Below are positions 1-16,479 of a DNA stretch of 64,000 nucleotides, piece by piece. The notes below the pieces were generated by a model. The model searched no databases and had not been told where the DNA came from. It saw nothing but the letters and a program-made list of their open reading frames with translations. Within the stretch, counting starts at the first letter, position 1, and each line of letters begins with the position of its first letter. Source of the DNA: Dirofilaria immitis. Lineage: Eukaryota; Nematoda; Chromadorea; Rhabditida; Onchocercidae. A program made the translations under genes and the position numbers. Location of the stretch: assembly GCA_024305405.1 (NCBI GenBank), contig JAKNDB010000108.1, forward strand, positions 1,219,001-1,283,000. The letters are read 5' to 3'.

Positions 1-2011
1 TTTTAAAAGCAAAATTTTTATTGCGTTTTTAAAAAAAAAAAAAAAAAAAAAGGAGATTGCAAGCAATAATAGGCTGAAATTGTGACGAATTTCTTTTCTT
101 TTTTTACATCTTCACCTTTCTTCAGAAAGGATTTTAGGATGAAATCATTTCCAAAAAAAAAAAAAAATAAAATAAAAAATTTTATTGAATTAATTCAATT
201 TCTTTATGAAATAATTTCTCGTTAAAGAAAAAGAAAATAAATGAAATCATTGGTGATTTAATGTATGAAGAAAACAACTTATAATTTGTTGACAATCGGA
301 ATAATCATAAATGAAGCAAATCTAGGATACTACGCATTGCTAGATAAGTGATAAATTTATCGATTTGATATTAAAGAAAATGAAAAATTTTTTCAAAAAT
401 AAATTAGTTAATAGCAAAATGTAAAAGTCCTTTCCTTTGAAATTATTATTGACTCAACCAATGAAGTCAGATTCGGTAATCGATATCATTCGGAATAATT
501 GATTAAACAAAAGAGTGCATCAGAAGCTAATGATCAATTTTATAGCAGATACCAGAAAAAAAATGAAGGTAAATTCAGCTGAATTCAACCACTTTGAAAA
601 TCATCAAACGACCTTTTTCTCGAAAAAATAAAAAAAATTGCATTATTATTATTTACAGTGTTTTTGTTCTGATCAAATTGATTTCTTGCTATTTTTGCAA
701 CCTTATGAAATCAACACGTTAATCAGAATTTGTTTACATCATACAGTTTTACTATAAATGGAACTTTTTTATCAAGCCTTTTCGATATCTCTTCAATAAT
801 GAAAACATAATAGCAAGACAAAAATAGACAATTCTCATCATTACATGAAAAATAAAATTCATCAATCATGTTTTTTCTTTAAAAATTACAATTCACATAG
901 TTAAAATCATTCAAATAAACAAATAAACTATGACTCAAGAAAGAAATATGACATAAAAAAATGACAAAAACAGTAAAGATAAGAAAAAAAAGAAAAAACG
1001 ATTATTCAAGAATAGCAGATAACTTTACATAAATCATAAAGAAATGCTTTCCTCAGTCTAACCCAACGAAACAATTGTAGTTGAGGGATGGTGCAGTTAT
1101 AACGATAAGCATTAACTGAGTGCTAAGTGTAACAAGTACGGAATTGTTACATGAGGGATTACCAGCTGCATTATTGAAGATAGATAACCAGTTTGAATGG
1201 AATAATTTAGTGAATATATAATCTTCATTTTCAACAATTATATGAACAGCTCAGAGAAATGAATTCCCAAAATCCTTTGTTTTCAGTAAGAGGAAAAAAA
1301 AGTATGTTAAAATCGGTACAGACTTTTTTTTTAATTTTGGAATTAAACTTACTCTGTTTTTTCCTAGTATGCTTGAAAATTGATCAAATGTAAAATTCAC
1401 AAGAACTGTAAAATAAATTACATTTAAAATGTCACAGCAAAAAATATACAAAAAAAAACAATTAACATTACCATAAAAATGTTGCCATAATAAGTATTAG
1501 GTAATAAAATAAAATCTAATAAAAATTGCTGGTAGATCGAGCAAAAGATCTAAATTAAAAGCATTTTTAAAATGAAGATAGGAATGACGCCAGCTCTCTT
1601 TCTTATTGAAGAATAAGTTAGCGTTTCGAAGGATTTCAAATGACTTTAAAAGGACATTAAAAATAAAAACATTGCAACATGAAAGGCAATGAAAATTCAA
1701 AGAACGAAAGAATTTGTTTTGAGGAGGAAAAAATAGAGAAAAGACTAGTTTGCACTGAGAGTTCAAAAGATTTGAAAATGAAAAGGATGGAGGAGAACCG
1801 CACATCGTAATTGATGTTGCTCAGGAGAAAGAATTGGGAGAAAGGAGGCAGAGGAATGATGGCGAGGCCCAAGATGGAGGGTAAGGAAGGAAGAGGGAAA
1901 AGGAAGTCGATGAAGTTCAGAAATAAGATGAAGCGGTAGATCAGTTGGTTCAACTCCGATCAAATTCATTAAATAAAACAAACATTTGAAGCGCAGTTGA
2001 GTGATACATAC
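1..2011. other. AT-rich 3' flank of NF-YB, no gene seen
   Basis: I see no convincing coding exon here. It holds A and T runs and short chance ORFs. The stretch 1800-1960, immediately past the NF-YB stop on the minus strand, is richer in C and T on that strand and may be 3' UTR. No tRNA-like fold was found. Confidence 0.5.
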
Positions 2012-4803
2012 TCATTCAAAGGTAATGTAATCAATACTCTCATGAGATCGTTTCCTTGGTTGCTCCCGAGTACCACCACTAGCATCACCACTATTACTAT
2101 GATGATGTCCAAATTGTCCCATATTGCCCACATATGGCACCTGCTGTTTGTGTTGATTTGTTGTAGAAAGTCCAACAGAGTTATGCTTCAATCCATAAGT
2201 AGCACCATTCCTAGACTGCTCGCCAGTATGTCGAGTTACCTGTGATGCCTAAAACAGTATGCTATTTATAAGCTACGAGAGACAAATCTCAATTGAAAAC
2301 CTGAAAGTAGAGAGAACATGTTAAGTGGAATTACAAGACATTAACTGAAGAAGGAATTAATGTTTATAACTGAAATCGTTCTAAAAGTGGAAAAAAGCGC
2401 ACTTTTAGGAATCTCATCAAATTATGTTCAATGTGTATTCACGCCTTTACAGAAAGAACCAAAAGAGTGAACTAGTAATGTTGATGATTTACATGTTACC
2501 TCGAATAAAAAAAGAGTTTAAATACTAAATTTAAATAAATTTGATAAAACAACTTAACTCCTTATATGATGTCGAGGCCATATTTTCAGATTTCGATAGT
2601 GAAGGTCGGTATTCGGTTTTCGAAAAATTAAGCATTTCTTTATCAATCTCCTTACTCTCCGTTAGATTCTGCACATCCGGACAAGCTAAGGTTAGTGGTG
2701 TGGAAGAAGAGTCAGCAACTGCTGTTACCTGCAGAACTGCTGATTGTTACACAAAATGTTAATAAATTCATCGAATTTATGAAGCAAAAAAATTTAATCT
2801 TTGTTCCAAAAAGTACGCATTTTCAAAATAATGCAATTTACCTGCACAGGTAAAAGTTGTTGAGTACCATTAGGGTTTTGTACATTAATGTAATGTTGAC
2901 CAGTAGATGGATCCATCAAGAGTTGTAAATGCTGTACATTGCCCGTACTCAACACTCGTATTGCACCATCCGGGTCTTCTTCACCTATAAAAATAATGAA
3001 ATGACATTCGCTATAATTTAATCCACGGAAAGCAAATCTTAACATTTACTAAATTTAAATTCCAATTTTCCTAAAAGTTTTACGTCCAATATTCAAAAAG
3101 TGATATTTGATTTTTACTCATCTTGAATTTGAAATTCCTCGGGCCAAATCAAATATGCAAAAGAAGTATATACCGGCAAAAACAATTTGAGGAGTACATG
3201 CACTTGAGGATGCTATCGATTCAGTTTGAATGGCAAAAACATCAGAAGTAGAGGACTCATTCGAGTCACGAACATTCATTTTCTCCTGAAAATAAAGTTC
3301 TCATACAACAAAAAAATCAAGAATAAATTGATTCCGGATATTCAGTGCATTAGGAAAAAGTTTTAGAAGAAACCCACCATAAATGAAGGATGAGATCCTG
3401 AAGATTCAACAAGGAGTGTTTCATTGCTACGCTCCGTACGAAAAGCTTCTCGAAACCTGGAATGATTACGAGATATCCAGAGAATAACGCATGTCTTATT
3501 ACATCTCGTATTGAGTTAGGATTCAGTGCTGTTGAAAATAATAATGAAAACAAAGTAAAATTCATGTACTTCCGCACATATGCGCTCAGCGGTTCCACAT
3601 AATTATCAAAACCAAGAGTAGAAAATGCTCCAATAATGTCTTCACCTGTTATCGTTTTCCTTTTCTCCTACAAACTTCATTTTCACTTCGAAATACACAA
3701 AAACACTTTCCACAGTTAACATGATCTCAGCATAAAATAAATGAATGATGACAATCTATTTATTCCAAATTTTTGAACAGCATTAGAATTTCTAAATTTC
3801 CATTTATGCTGATCTCGAACGATGCAGTATTGTGTCTAAAAAAACTCCGAAACAGAACTAAACAATTATACTATTATTAGTTTGGTAAATCATAAATTTT
3901 AACAGAAATTACACTTGCATTAAGGCAGCGATCACAAGCTTCGGATGTAATAAATGAAATAAACTCGGAAACACATTCTTGGACGCATTCTTTCGCATCT
4001 TTGGCAACTTTTCCGGAACGAGGAATTACATTTTTCATTAACCGAGATATATTTGCTGTAAAAGAACGGCGTCGTATATAAACAGAACATATATTTCAAA
4101 ATCAACATGTCGATGTCCATCTGTAAATACTAAACGTTATCATACAAAAACGTGCATACCAATGGGAAGGAAACGATCTTGCTCCAGAATTGGTTTTCGA
4201 GTCATGCTGTTCTCTTCCGATGTAATGCTCGTAGCTGACAAAATCCTTTCCGCGCTGCCATCCTGAAACCCGCTTTGAAATGATATCTTAGAAAATAAAA
4301 AAAAACGGTTTTAAAATGTCAATAAAGAATCCAAAACTAACAACATTCCTATTATGCCAAGCATTCGTTCAGCTTATATTATTTGTTCAACTTATTGCTA
4401 TCATCAGCAATAACATTCATCTATATTTTATCTCTTGCTCAATCTTTATTCCTATTATTCTTCTCCCCTCTCTCTCAAACTATTTGATAATTTATTCAAG
4501 AAAAAATTTGTGGTCACGAATCCAAAAATTGAAACTTTCTTTTACTTTTCAACCTACAAACACAAAAATATAAAAACAGCAGCACTACCTTCCTATACGT
4601 TCAGATCAGACAATCCGACAAAAGTAATTAGCAAATGATATCGTTAAATTCATTCAGCTGCATAGATAATTTAATTTGTTGCAAAGAAAAACAAAAATTT
4701 TATTCTAAAAACCTACTTCAGTTGTGCTATCTTCAGTCTGGCATGTACTATCATCTTGAGAGTACTTATTCAGGTAATTATTGCCATCATCTTCACTGAT
4801 CAT
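2012..4803 (-). CDS. NFYB: Nuclear transcription factor Y subunit beta (NF-YB), multi-exon
   Basis: Histone-fold subunit of the trimeric CCAAT-binding factor NF-Y, acting in the nucleus with NF-YC and NF-YA. Phase-consistent exons on the minus strand: 4803-4717 (start ATG at 4803), 4262-4160, 4055-3913, 3667-3570, 3456-3378, 3285-3174, 2984-2842, then a last exon 2248-2012 ending in TGA. The core reads [20 protein letters not shown], then [31 protein letters not shown] and LSAYVRKFREAF, which matches the invariant NF-YB histone fold. An acidic 29-residue leader precedes it. The C-terminal tail is long and Q/S/T-rich, as in nematode homologues, and ends in a basic RKR stretch. An open segment 2728 to about 2550 may be one more exon, but its donor and phase do not resolve. 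Family call is very secure; C-terminal exon set is not. Confidence 0.9.
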
Positions 4804-5790
4804 AATATTTGGTCTGCACTGGAATCAATGAACTGGCTTCAATATGTTTCATATAACAATGATAATATATTAGGTTTACGGGCAAATTCTAGAAGGAAGA
4901 AGGCAGTTTTTAACTTACGAAATATTACAGATATATGAAAAATCGATGCTCTCTTGGAACAATCATTTTTAAATTCAAGGAATACCCGAAATCCTTACCG
5001 TTAAAAAGATATGTATTAATAATAATTGAAAGAGTTGGATACAAATTTAAACTCGTAATTTTAGCAGTATTCTACCAAAACAATTTTTCTTCACAGAACT
5101 GATACACAAAAAGAGAAAAAAAAGCAATAATGGATTGTGAGAGAAGTGAAGAAATACATCAAACAATAAAAATAGATTCCCTGAGACAAAAAAGCTCTGA
5201 AAATTAGTGAAATAAAAGTCATAGTGTTTTGACTCCCGCGATGTCCCGTTACGCAACAACGGATGATTTTTGTGCTATGCTGATCGTATTTGTTTGAAAT
5301 TGTTGTTTCCCGAGGTATTTTAAATTGAGTTGTATATTATTAGTCTCAAATTCGAGTACTGGATGTAATTTTTATCGAGTTCCGGATCCTTATTTTGGAT
5401 AATTGAGCATTCAAAAATTTTTATATGTGAGACACTGCTTAGTTTGTAGCCAATTTTGATCGTTAAATAGACGAAATATATGTACGAAATTTCGCTATAG
5501 AATTGTTAAATATGCGGAATTTCGCTATACTTTTCCATTAATATTGTAAATTTTGAGTAATAAATGTGACGCTTAATTTGGCTAAGCTTTACTAATCGGT
5601 AACACCGGAAAACAGTTTCTACATCTGATAGCAGAACTTAAGAATACCGACATATTAGGTTTTTTCCTCCCTCTCTCTTTCTTTTTTGTTTTTAAGAGAA
5701 TTGAGAAGAATTTTTAAAATTTCATCATCAGAATTAATATTGTTGTAAATAGGAAATCTAAAGGAAAATAAAAGGAAGCAAAGATCAAAA
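4804..5790. promoter_or_regulatory. Divergent intergenic region between NF-YB and riboflavin kinase
   Basis: About 1 kb separates the two divergent start codons, so it should hold both promoters and 5' UTRs. A TTCCAG acceptor-like site at about 4826 (minus strand) suggests a spliced leader exon or trans-splice site for NF-YB. One CCAAT box lies at 5450-5454. No TATA box or other element can be assigned with confidence. Confidence 0.45.
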
Positions 5791-7702
5791 ATGATTCCGA
5801 ATCAGATAAAGTGCAATGGGCATTCCGAAGCAATTGTGAATGATTCAAATGGTAGCGAAGTAGTCGATAGGCCTACTACGAATGGTAAGTTTTCGAAATG
5901 TCTAAATTAAAATTGAATTCTTTTGTTAGTAAAACAAATTTGATTTATACAAAAGAGGATTGTGCACTGTATAGGTAGAAATTCATCGTTATTCATGAAA
6001 TTATGCTATTCATAATACTAAAAAAATAAAAATTCAATGATCTAAATTTACTAGGAATCAGAAGAGAAATTTTTAAAATTTCTGAAATGAGAATTAGAAT
6101 CGTTATCCTAATATGATTCACAGTGAATTTTGATCTCATTGTTTCTGTACCACTTGTTGTTTATTATTCATTTTTCTAGTTTCAAATTTCTTTACTTCCT
6201 TATGCGATTCTTATTTGAAGTGCTTGTTAATTTTCTACGCATTCAATAAAAGATATTTACAGTCATTTTCCTTTCCAGATCTCTATCCTTATTATTTTTA
6301 TGGAACTGTTGTTGTTGGATTTGGTCGTGGTGGTCGACAATTAGGTTGTCCTACTGGTACGCTTCGCTGATTTTATTGTTGTTTTTCTATCGATCAAAAT
6401 TCGATGATAGAGTTCGCGTTGAATAAGATGGTAGAGTTAGCGTTATATTTTTAGAAATATAACCGACATTAGTTAAATAAATTTTATTACGAAATGATCA
6501 AAAAGAATCAATAAAATTTATGTAAATCTTTTTTGCAATTTGACAAAATGTAGAGTGGTTGATATGTATAGAGAGAAAAAGAAAAAATGGAAAATAAATC
6601 TCGTTTTTTTCAAATTCAAAAAGTTTCAAATTCTTCAAATCCGAGGAAAAATTGAGCTAAATTATTTATATCATTCATAATTTATTTGTTTTTTACATGA
6701 AGCTTTCTAAAATACTTTTTTTGTGCTAGTCCGTTAGATACTCTGTACTTTGCAGTTTAAAAATTTTTACGTTAGCGTTCATAGCACAATTTTTTTCCTC
6801 GGATTTGAAGAGTTTCGTCTACCAAAATAATGATCTCAAAAACCTACAATTGCTACTCGAAAAATTGAACTACTGTTTTTGTCTTATTTCGATTATATTT
6901 TGGAAGTCTGAATATCGAGTTTTTATGACATAATACTGTATCACTGATATGAAAGAAAAGTGTTACCATTAATTTGAAATTTGTTATTTTATTTTCGGAA
7001 TAAAACAGAAATATATGTTTGTAGCAAATTTGGATGACAATGCCATTTCACGTCTACCTTCTCATTTCCCATGTGGTGTGTTTTATGGTTTCGCAAATGT
7101 TAATCATGGTGAAGTATATGGAATGGTAACTAGCATCGGATGGAATCCACAATTCAAAAATGAACGGAAAACAATTGTATGTTTGCGCATATTTTCATCA
7201 GTTTTTCTTTATCGGCAATTAAGTTATTACTAATTAAGTTATCCTTTCGACTATTAAGCATATCGAATGTGATTATTTTGAATGCTCAATTATCCAAAAT
7301 GATAGTATTAGTCATTATTTTACATCCTTCCAGGAAGTTCATATATTTCATGATTTTGAAGAAGATTTTTACGGTGCCGAAATCCGCGCTGTTTTGGTTG
7401 GGTTTCTTCGTCCTATGGTTGCATTCAGTTCTTTAGGTCTTTGTTTTGTCATGTTATTTTTCACTTTTTTTTTCAAAATTTTCTTTGCAATATATTACCG
7501 ATATTCTTTGTTTCGCTGATTTCTTTTTTAGCCCGCAAACATTACATCATATGTTGCTAAAATGAGCAATTAAAGATATTGATTCTAAAAACTTTTAGAT
7601 GAGCTAAAAGCAGCTATAAATAATGATATATCGATGGCAAAGGATTTATTGTCAACTCCTGAAACGATGCTACGCAAGAATTCAAATTTCTTTTTTCAGT
7701 AA
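5791..7702 (+). CDS. RFK: Riboflavin kinase (ATP:riboflavin 5'-phosphotransferase)
   Basis: Converts riboflavin plus ATP to FMN in the cytosol, the committed step to flavin cofactors. Five exons: 5791-5884, 6279-6356, 7025-7176, 7334-7436 and 7599-7702. They sum to 531 nt, giving a 176-residue protein with all phases consistent, close to the size of single-domain animal enzymes. Visible motifs are YGTVVVGFGRGGRQLGCPTAN (ATP/flavin-binding beta barrel, split by intron 2 after PT), GVFYGFANV, SIGWNPQFKN with the conserved NP pair, IFHDFEEDFYGAEIR carrying the catalytic Glu/Asp region, and VGFLRP, followed by a C-terminal helix and the end NFFFQ. The N-terminal ~30 residues are not conserved. 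It diverges from NF-YB and lies just upstream of the NAMPT duplication, whose left breakpoint is about 110 bp past its stop. Confidence 0.93.
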
Positions 7703-9569
7703 TTTGATGAGATTGAGTAATCCACTCAAGTTCTAGATTTTGTGCTATTCGTGTAGCTATTAATGAAAGATAACATAGAATATATGTCATTAATAATAGA
7801 TATATACTGTGGAATGATTCAAATATGATTATTTTTTAATCAAAAAGATGATATTAATTATCATTTTATATCAAAATAATGATACTTTACATCATTATTT
7901 TATGCTGTATTAATCATCATTTCACAATTATAATTAGACTTCTTAGTATTATAAAATCTTGCAATTCATATGCAATAATTAGTTCATTTGGTCTTATTAT
8001 TTAAAGTATGTACAAATGAAATTCTTTCATTATACACTTTCATTTTCTCTGTATACCGGTTGCTTTTATGATTTGAAGCGTAATTACGAATGCGACTGGC
8101 TGCATCGTTGAAGTGTAATGATCAGTAGGCTGTATTTGTCATGGTTTTTATTCATACTGTTTGCATTGATATGTGTTTTATTTATTAATTTATTTATTCA
8201 TTTTCCTGTTAACACATCAACAATTAAACATTCTTTGCCATTTACCAATATTCCATTTCCCGTTACTAAAAATTCCTCTTTTCATTCCTTTTGCTACCTT
8301 GCAACTAATAATTTTAGCATTTCTATCCTTAATTATCACATGTTAAACTATTCTTTTATATTAACAGCATGATTAATCTCATAATCTTCGAAATTTTCTA
8401 TATATCTAATCCTTGGATCTTGATTGAATCTTGACGAAAAACTAAATTATAATATATCTTTATTATCATAATCGATTAATATAATGTTATATTTCTGTTT
8501 CATTTTTCGTCGAAAATGATACTTAATGAGAAGGTATGATATTCTGATTTAGACAACATTATAGTTGTTCTTGTAACTTACTTTACAGCATTTGCAAATA
8601 AACACATTCTCATCGTTCCAACTCATAACTGAATGCTCATCCTATTACGGCATTGGCAAGTTTGGAGCGGTAAAATATTGTCATGAATGTTCCATCATCA
8701 TTTCTACTCTTCGTCCTTCATCGTTATCATCATTCACCTTCTATGAAATAGCGTCTGATATACGTTATATTTGGAATGATTTTCACATCTTTTTACTTTT
8801 TTTTTCTTAAATTTTATGCAAAGAAAATATTGTAGACATGTATGATTTTATGAATTTTTGTTTGAAATAAATTCATCATAAATCTTATCGCTTTTGATAA
8901 TACTTCATCCTTGGAAATTAGAATTCTAAATGTGGAAGTTAGAGTGAAGAATAATTAGTTGCATGTTTGCCTTATTTTATCTATTTATTATAAAACTAAA
9001 TTATAAATTAAATCATTATAAATATTACGTTAATTTTTTATTACAAATTTATTTAAGCCGGAACTTTTGCAATAGATTAGAATTTGATTATTTTAACGAA
9101 TAAGCAGAGATATTTTTGTTGTTTGGAAAGGAAACATTTATCTATGTGATGTGATTTGATAACTAATTAAAATACCTGTTTCTTCACTACAGCAATTTCC
9201 ATGGTAGCTGATATCACTGCAAATTTTCAAATTAGCTAACGCAATCTGTTCAAAGCTCATGTTAATAGTTCAATTCATCAATTCACAAATTTCAAAATTA
9301 TGCTTCCATATTCCTGCTGCTTCCACTAGAAAAAGTTTTTCAAACCGACCGCAAAAACTATCCGGTTATACAACTTCAAAAGGGATTTAACGATTGTGTA
9401 AATAAGGCCGTGATAATAATTGGGATTGCATTAGTTTCGGTATTTAAAGGTCCGGAAGGGTTCGTTGGTTAGGAGTTCCGTAAGTGCATTCGGTTGGTGT
9501 TTGCGTGATGTATTATATTGAAGTTGAGACATATCGAAGTTTCAGGATCAGTTATTTGACTGCATCAAA
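7703..9569. other. Intergenic region upstream of NAMPT copy 1
   Basis: No coding exon is supported. From 7812 onward the sequence is repeated almost exactly at 19599-21358 upstream of NAMPT copy 2, so the short ORFs here are shared only because the DNA was duplicated. The last ~150 bp before 9570 are less AT-rich and look like promoter plus 5' UTR. A TTTCAG at 9540-9545, 24 nt before the ATG, is a good trans-splice acceptor candidate. Confidence 0.5.
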
Positions 9570-13151
<3,582 letters not shown>

Positions 13152-14699
13152 CCACAGTTGCATTATTCAGGTCTTGTCAGTGATCTACGAAATGGATATG
13201 CATTTAAAATTTTTTTTTGAAGCTCTTTTGTTAGTGCGTATATTTTCAAGATATTTTAAAATTTATTTTCCAAATACAGTACATCCTTATCTAAGTAGTT
13301 GATGCTTTTTCCAATCGAAATAGTGATGCTTCTCTTTCCGGATACAACTATCCGCTTTGTGGATGCGAATATTTTTGATACCGCATTGGAACTATTACAT
13401 ATTTTGAAAAATGCAACCTCAAAAAACAGATTGTATCTGAAGAATTTAGGAATGCCAATACATTCCATCTTTTGGAATCTCTACAATATGTTAATAATTT
13501 TGCGATCTCTGTGTCTTCATTCACTATATTGACGGATGTTGTGCGTTGTTTTTATATTGTTATTGCTTTTACCTCGGTCGTGTGTTATATTCAATTTGAA
13601 GTAATCCTTTCTGGATTTAAAAATTGCTGGATTATTTGTGGATAATGCAAAATGATATGATATGGAAATCTAGAGAGCGATAGCAGTCTATTTCGAAGTT
13701 ATCACTATTTTTTTGCGATTAGTTAAAATTAATTTTCAAAAAGCTTTGTTTTGTTTATTTCGATATATGCTAAAAATTCGAATTTTAAGTGTTTTTGAAT
13801 TGTTAAAAATGCATAAAGTTTCGTAGCGAAATTTCTACATAATCTTTTTTATCTGCAGGTTATTTTATGTACCACTTAGTTTCGTTTTATATGCAGATTG
13901 TATGAAAATAATTTATCAATTGTATTGTCATGTGTATTGTCATCCTATTTATCAAAAGCTACCATCCATCTAGATATGCGTATATTTCAGTTTTTTAATT
14001 AATATTTCTTACAGTTAAACGGGATGGTTTGGCGGTTAGCATTATTACTCTTCCTAGGAGATTGATCCATAGCTGTTCATGTGCGGTCCAAATCAGGCAC
14101 CAATCTTTTGACGGTGGCAATTGATTTGAATGAACCGATAATCCTAGTGGGTTCTGAGAGCATGATAATCTGGCAGCTCATCGGGTAATCCTATGTTGAG
14201 TGTGATAGCAATATGCTATATTAAAATGTTGAACTGTTATAGTAATTGTAAAATCCGAATGTTATGCTAAATAATTGCATAGTTTTGACGATAGTTTATT
14301 GTGAGAATCTGATAGGAAATCTAATAATTCGTCCAAATGCGCATTTGTTATAGTTTAGTGATGTTCATTATGTAATATTATTAACTTTTGTTAATTATAT
14401 ATTATTAACTTATGAGGCGGGAAACTACCATTTAAAAAGAGTTCATTGAGAAATTCCGTTCTTATTTTACGGAAAAGATATGCAAAATGTTTGTTATCTG
14501 GGAAAGTTGTTGTAAAAAGAAAATTTAGTATTAAGAAAGAAATTTTGAAAGATCTACTTACTTAAGTGGTAGAAGTAATGTATGGATGTAATGCTAAGAG
14601 AATGTTTCTTTTTCTGATAGTTACATTCCATATTGGTTTGTTTTCCTATAGCATTGGATATCAGTTATTTAAAATTCTTAATTTTGAGGATATATTTGA
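13152..14699. other. Diverged spacer after NAMPT copy 1 with a broken exon-like block
   Basis: Homologous to 24985-26700 of copy 2 but clearly more diverged than the upstream half of the duplication. The segments at 13300-13540 and 14015-14190 look exon-like. However, the open frame seen in copy 2 at 26016-26190 is broken here, because the stretch at about 14090-14118 is replaced and two bases shorter. No functional gene is supported. Confidence 0.4.
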
Positions 14700-14752
14700 C
14701 GAGTAATTTCCCAACTCGGGTAGCTTACGCACAAATTTAGTGCTGTCGATTT
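14700..14752 (+). pseudogene. Truncated stub of MTRFR exon 1 (duplication remnant)
   Basis: The stretch TAGCTTACGCACAAATTTAG (from 14720) matches the MTRFR exon-1 sequence at 26742 onward. Relative to it, about 22 bp including the start ATG are missing, and the match fades into the Pao element at about 14750. This marks the right end of duplicated block copy 1. It cannot encode anything. Confidence 0.6.
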
Positions 14753-15411
14753 TTCTGTCTGATTGTGACAAAATTAAAGGGGTAAATTCTCTTCTCAGTT
14801 CATATAGATTTCTTCAATTTTCTTGTTTCACTCGGAAGGAACCTCAAATTTGAATAAACCTTTATTACAATAAAGATACTCAACGGACGCAGTGATTGCA
14901 CTATCAATAACACAGACTCGATGATATCAATTGAACAATTTAGATGCCGATATCATAACTTGAAAGAAAGGGTGACGAAATAACGCTCGTTAAATCACAA
15001 TAGCTTTGGTGCTCAGAACTCTCTTCTTCAATGTAGATAAGGAATATTGGTACAGTTCTGTGACTAGAAGCAAAAGAACCTTTGTTAGCGTGTGTGAAAT
15101 GAAGCTCTTTTTAGAGCTTATAGATGCAATAAGCGGCTTACATTTAACATTAGACAGTAACGAAGCAAGTACAATGCATACACAGCTGTGATGTAGACCC
15201 AGGACAAGTGAATCACTGATTCTCTGTTTCTCTTCGTGATTTCAGCGAAACCTTTACCGTTCCTTTGTTACCATTCGCAATTTCAGTGACAATCGAGAGG
15301 CGAGAAGGATTTACAGCCTAAACTTTCAGAACTGGAGATTTTTAAAGACACAGCTGTCATAAGCGCAAGTCAACCGCATACTGTTCGATATCTTCACAGC
15401 AGCAGATTGTT

Positions 15412-15492
15412 AACGTCCATCTTCACCCTTGATCAGCTTTTCCACTCGACCCATTTTCCAGGAATTAGCAGGATCTTCTCCTTTTAATAATA
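15412..15492 (-). pseudogene. Pao polyprotein C-terminal fragment (arm 1)
   Basis: Mirror image of 18930-19010. On the minus strand it reads a fragment containing SWKMGRVEKLIKGEDGR, the W-x-x-G-R-V-x-x-L-x-x-G-x-D-G signature of the domain at the end of Pao polyproteins. It ends at an in-frame stop, after which coding-like sequence resumes. It is a degraded fossil. Confidence 0.6.
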
Positions 15493-16188
15493 CTTTTGCC
15501 ATTGACTGGCTTTCATCGTATACGACTGGAAGGATTTTTATGCAATTTTTGCATTCTTTTTATCAACTCTTCCAAATACTTCTTTTGTCATATCTTCCAC
15601 AAACGCTGTAACTTTCTCAGGGTATTTGGTAACAGTTGATTAATTCTTGCTAAATGAAGTGATTTTATATCATAGATGTGTTCGGTTTGTTATTCTTACA
15701 TAAATTGTTCATTCACATATTTCTATGAATTCTTCACATCATAAAAGCTACGCCATAAAGAATCCCCTTAAACATAATACATATTCTCCATTCCTCTCAC
15801 AATGTATTAATAGTCTTTCGTTTACCAAGAGAATTCAGCCTTCGTATATTCGCCTTCGTCCAAGAGGGTTCTTCTTTACTGCTCTCAGTAAGGTTCTCTT
15901 TACTACTCTAACTATCCCTTCGTAGATACAACCACGGAATTCCTGATATTGGCGTAAATCGAAGGATGTAATTAGTTGTATATAGATAAAATATTAAAAG
16001 GATCAAAAGGCGAGGCTACAAGTATTGTAAAACAAAGAAAAATCATAATATATATGGAACATTAAAGTTTAAATAGCGAGCCAAAGTTATAAGGAAATCA
16101 ATAAGCTTAAAAGATTAGCATGTTAAGGTGTTTCCTATCAAAGCACTCGATTCACTGACAAAGTAACGTCAACCCATCAAGAGGCGAC

Positions 16189-16383
16189 ATGCTAAAGGAT
16201 ATAGAAGGAAAGAATTTCGGATTTCAGTTAGAGCTACTCAAGAAGTTGCTCGAAGAGTTTGACAATAACAATTCGACAGTTACTCGACGACATTTCAAGT
16301 TCGATCCGACAGTCACAGTTCAGTTCAATTCGGAAATACATTTTGACACAGTCCAACAGTTCGATAGCAGCAGTTCGACGTAA
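16189..16383 (+). pseudogene. Possible gag N-terminal fragment (arm 1)
   Basis: Opens with MLKDIEGKNFGFQLELLKKL, a helical leader, then runs into a Ser/Thr/Gln-rich stretch and a stop at 16381-16383. In arm 2 the same frame (18233-18039, minus) lies directly upstream of the recognisable gag on the minus strand, so I read it as the 5' end of that gag. Placement is inference. Confidence 0.4.
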
Positions 16384-16479
16384 TTTGACAGGAACAACAG
16401 TTTCGAGAACAATAAGTAGTAATAAGGCACCAACAGAAGCAGAAATCAATGTAAAAAATCGGAAACAAGGAAGGTATCA

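Larger units (their letters stand above)
14898..16413 (+). repeat. Palindrome arm 1
   Basis: Reverse complement of 18009-19524. The arms have the same length. The only differences I found by eye are two compensating one-base homopolymer changes: a T-run at about 15113 against its partner near 19315, and an A-run at about 16046 against its partner near 18377. The 66-residue frame at 15725-15925 and the 64-residue frame at 16189-16383 reappear unchanged on the opposite strand in arm 2, which reflects DNA identity rather than selection. Confidence 0.9.

Noticed and set aside
8118..8372. An 84-codon ORF present identically at 19906-20160
   Set aside because: Identity follows from the duplicated DNA. 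It is hydrophobic and AT-driven, with no splice sites or family motif.
13299..13532. A 77-codon ORF after NAMPT copy 1
   Set aside because: The counterpart in copy 2 (about 25270-25500) has different indels that break the frame, so the reading frame was not maintained.
15725..15925. A 66-codon ORF repeated unchanged at 18698-18498 on the other strand
   Set aside because: It lies inside the palindrome arms, where all DNA is identical. It overlaps the putative retroelement leader and has no recognisable domain.
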